DNA from: an uncultured Blautia sp.
GTDB taxonomy: Bacteria > Bacillota > Clostridia > Lachnospirales > Lachnospiraceae
Reading direction: 5' to 3'
DNA: 5,521 nucleotides
Assembly: GCA_900541985.1 (NCBI GenBank)
Contig: UQLX01000057.1
Span: 1-5,521, forward strand
Shown: positions 5,511 through 5,521 of the stretch, in pieces
How the letters are laid out: each line of letters begins with the position of its first letter
How positions within the stretch are numbered: the first letter of the stretch is position 1
Made by a program: the position numbers and the translations under genes
Notes under the pieces: model-generated
Databases searched by the model: none
What the model was told of the DNA's origin: nothing
Seen by the model: the letters and a program-made list of their open reading frames with translations, nothing else

Positions 5511-5521
5511 ATGGCTTTAGC

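Overview
This window is an insertion-sequence graveyard around one intact-looking regulatory gene. Base composition (near 40% GC by eye), strong GGAGG ribosome-binding sites and the transposase variants present point to a low-to-mid GC Clostridia genome, most likely a gut Lachnospiraceae member. That assignment is inferred from protein style only, since no rRNA or marker gene is present.

Layout. Positions 1-57 show no gene. Positions 58-1541 hold the remains of an IS1182-family element. Its two-block terminal inverted repeats survive (58-124 and 1455-1541), but its transposase is cut after about 306 residues by a 300-bp fragment of an IS3-family element in the opposite orientation (about 1106-1405). 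A possible short hairpin (1568-1591) separates this from an AraC-family transcriptional regulator on the minus strand (1593-2456), the only likely functional cellular gene. Positions 2471 to about 2739 carry no convincing gene, only several short symmetric sequences. From about 2740 to 4628 lies an IS66-family element on the minus strand, with complete tnpA and tnpB, a tnpC cut just after its first catalytic aspartate, a recognisable left end (GTAAGCGC at 4621-4628) and no right end. Between the IS66 end and the next element sits a 13-bp perfect inverted repeat (4642-4699). Positions 4721-5447 are an IS110-family (DEDD) transposase pseudogene with a large internal deletion, a frameshift and an apparent Asp-to-Asn change in its acidic motif. 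The window ends in a GC-rich hairpin (5495-5510) that resembles an IS200/IS605 end.

How the parts relate. Four transposon families, and possibly a fifth, lie side by side, each damaged differently: by nested insertion, end loss, internal deletion or point mutation. This is what a tolerated insertion hotspot looks like after repeated rounds of insertion and deletion. The AraC regulator has no visible target operon here, and its promoter region abuts the truncated IS66. I see no new defence, toxin-antitoxin, CRISPR or biosynthetic system. The best leads are the paired dyad repeats in the IS66 leader, the asymmetric IS1182 ends, the 13-bp stem between IS110 and IS66, the unassigned segment upstream of the AraC gene, and the terminal hairpin.
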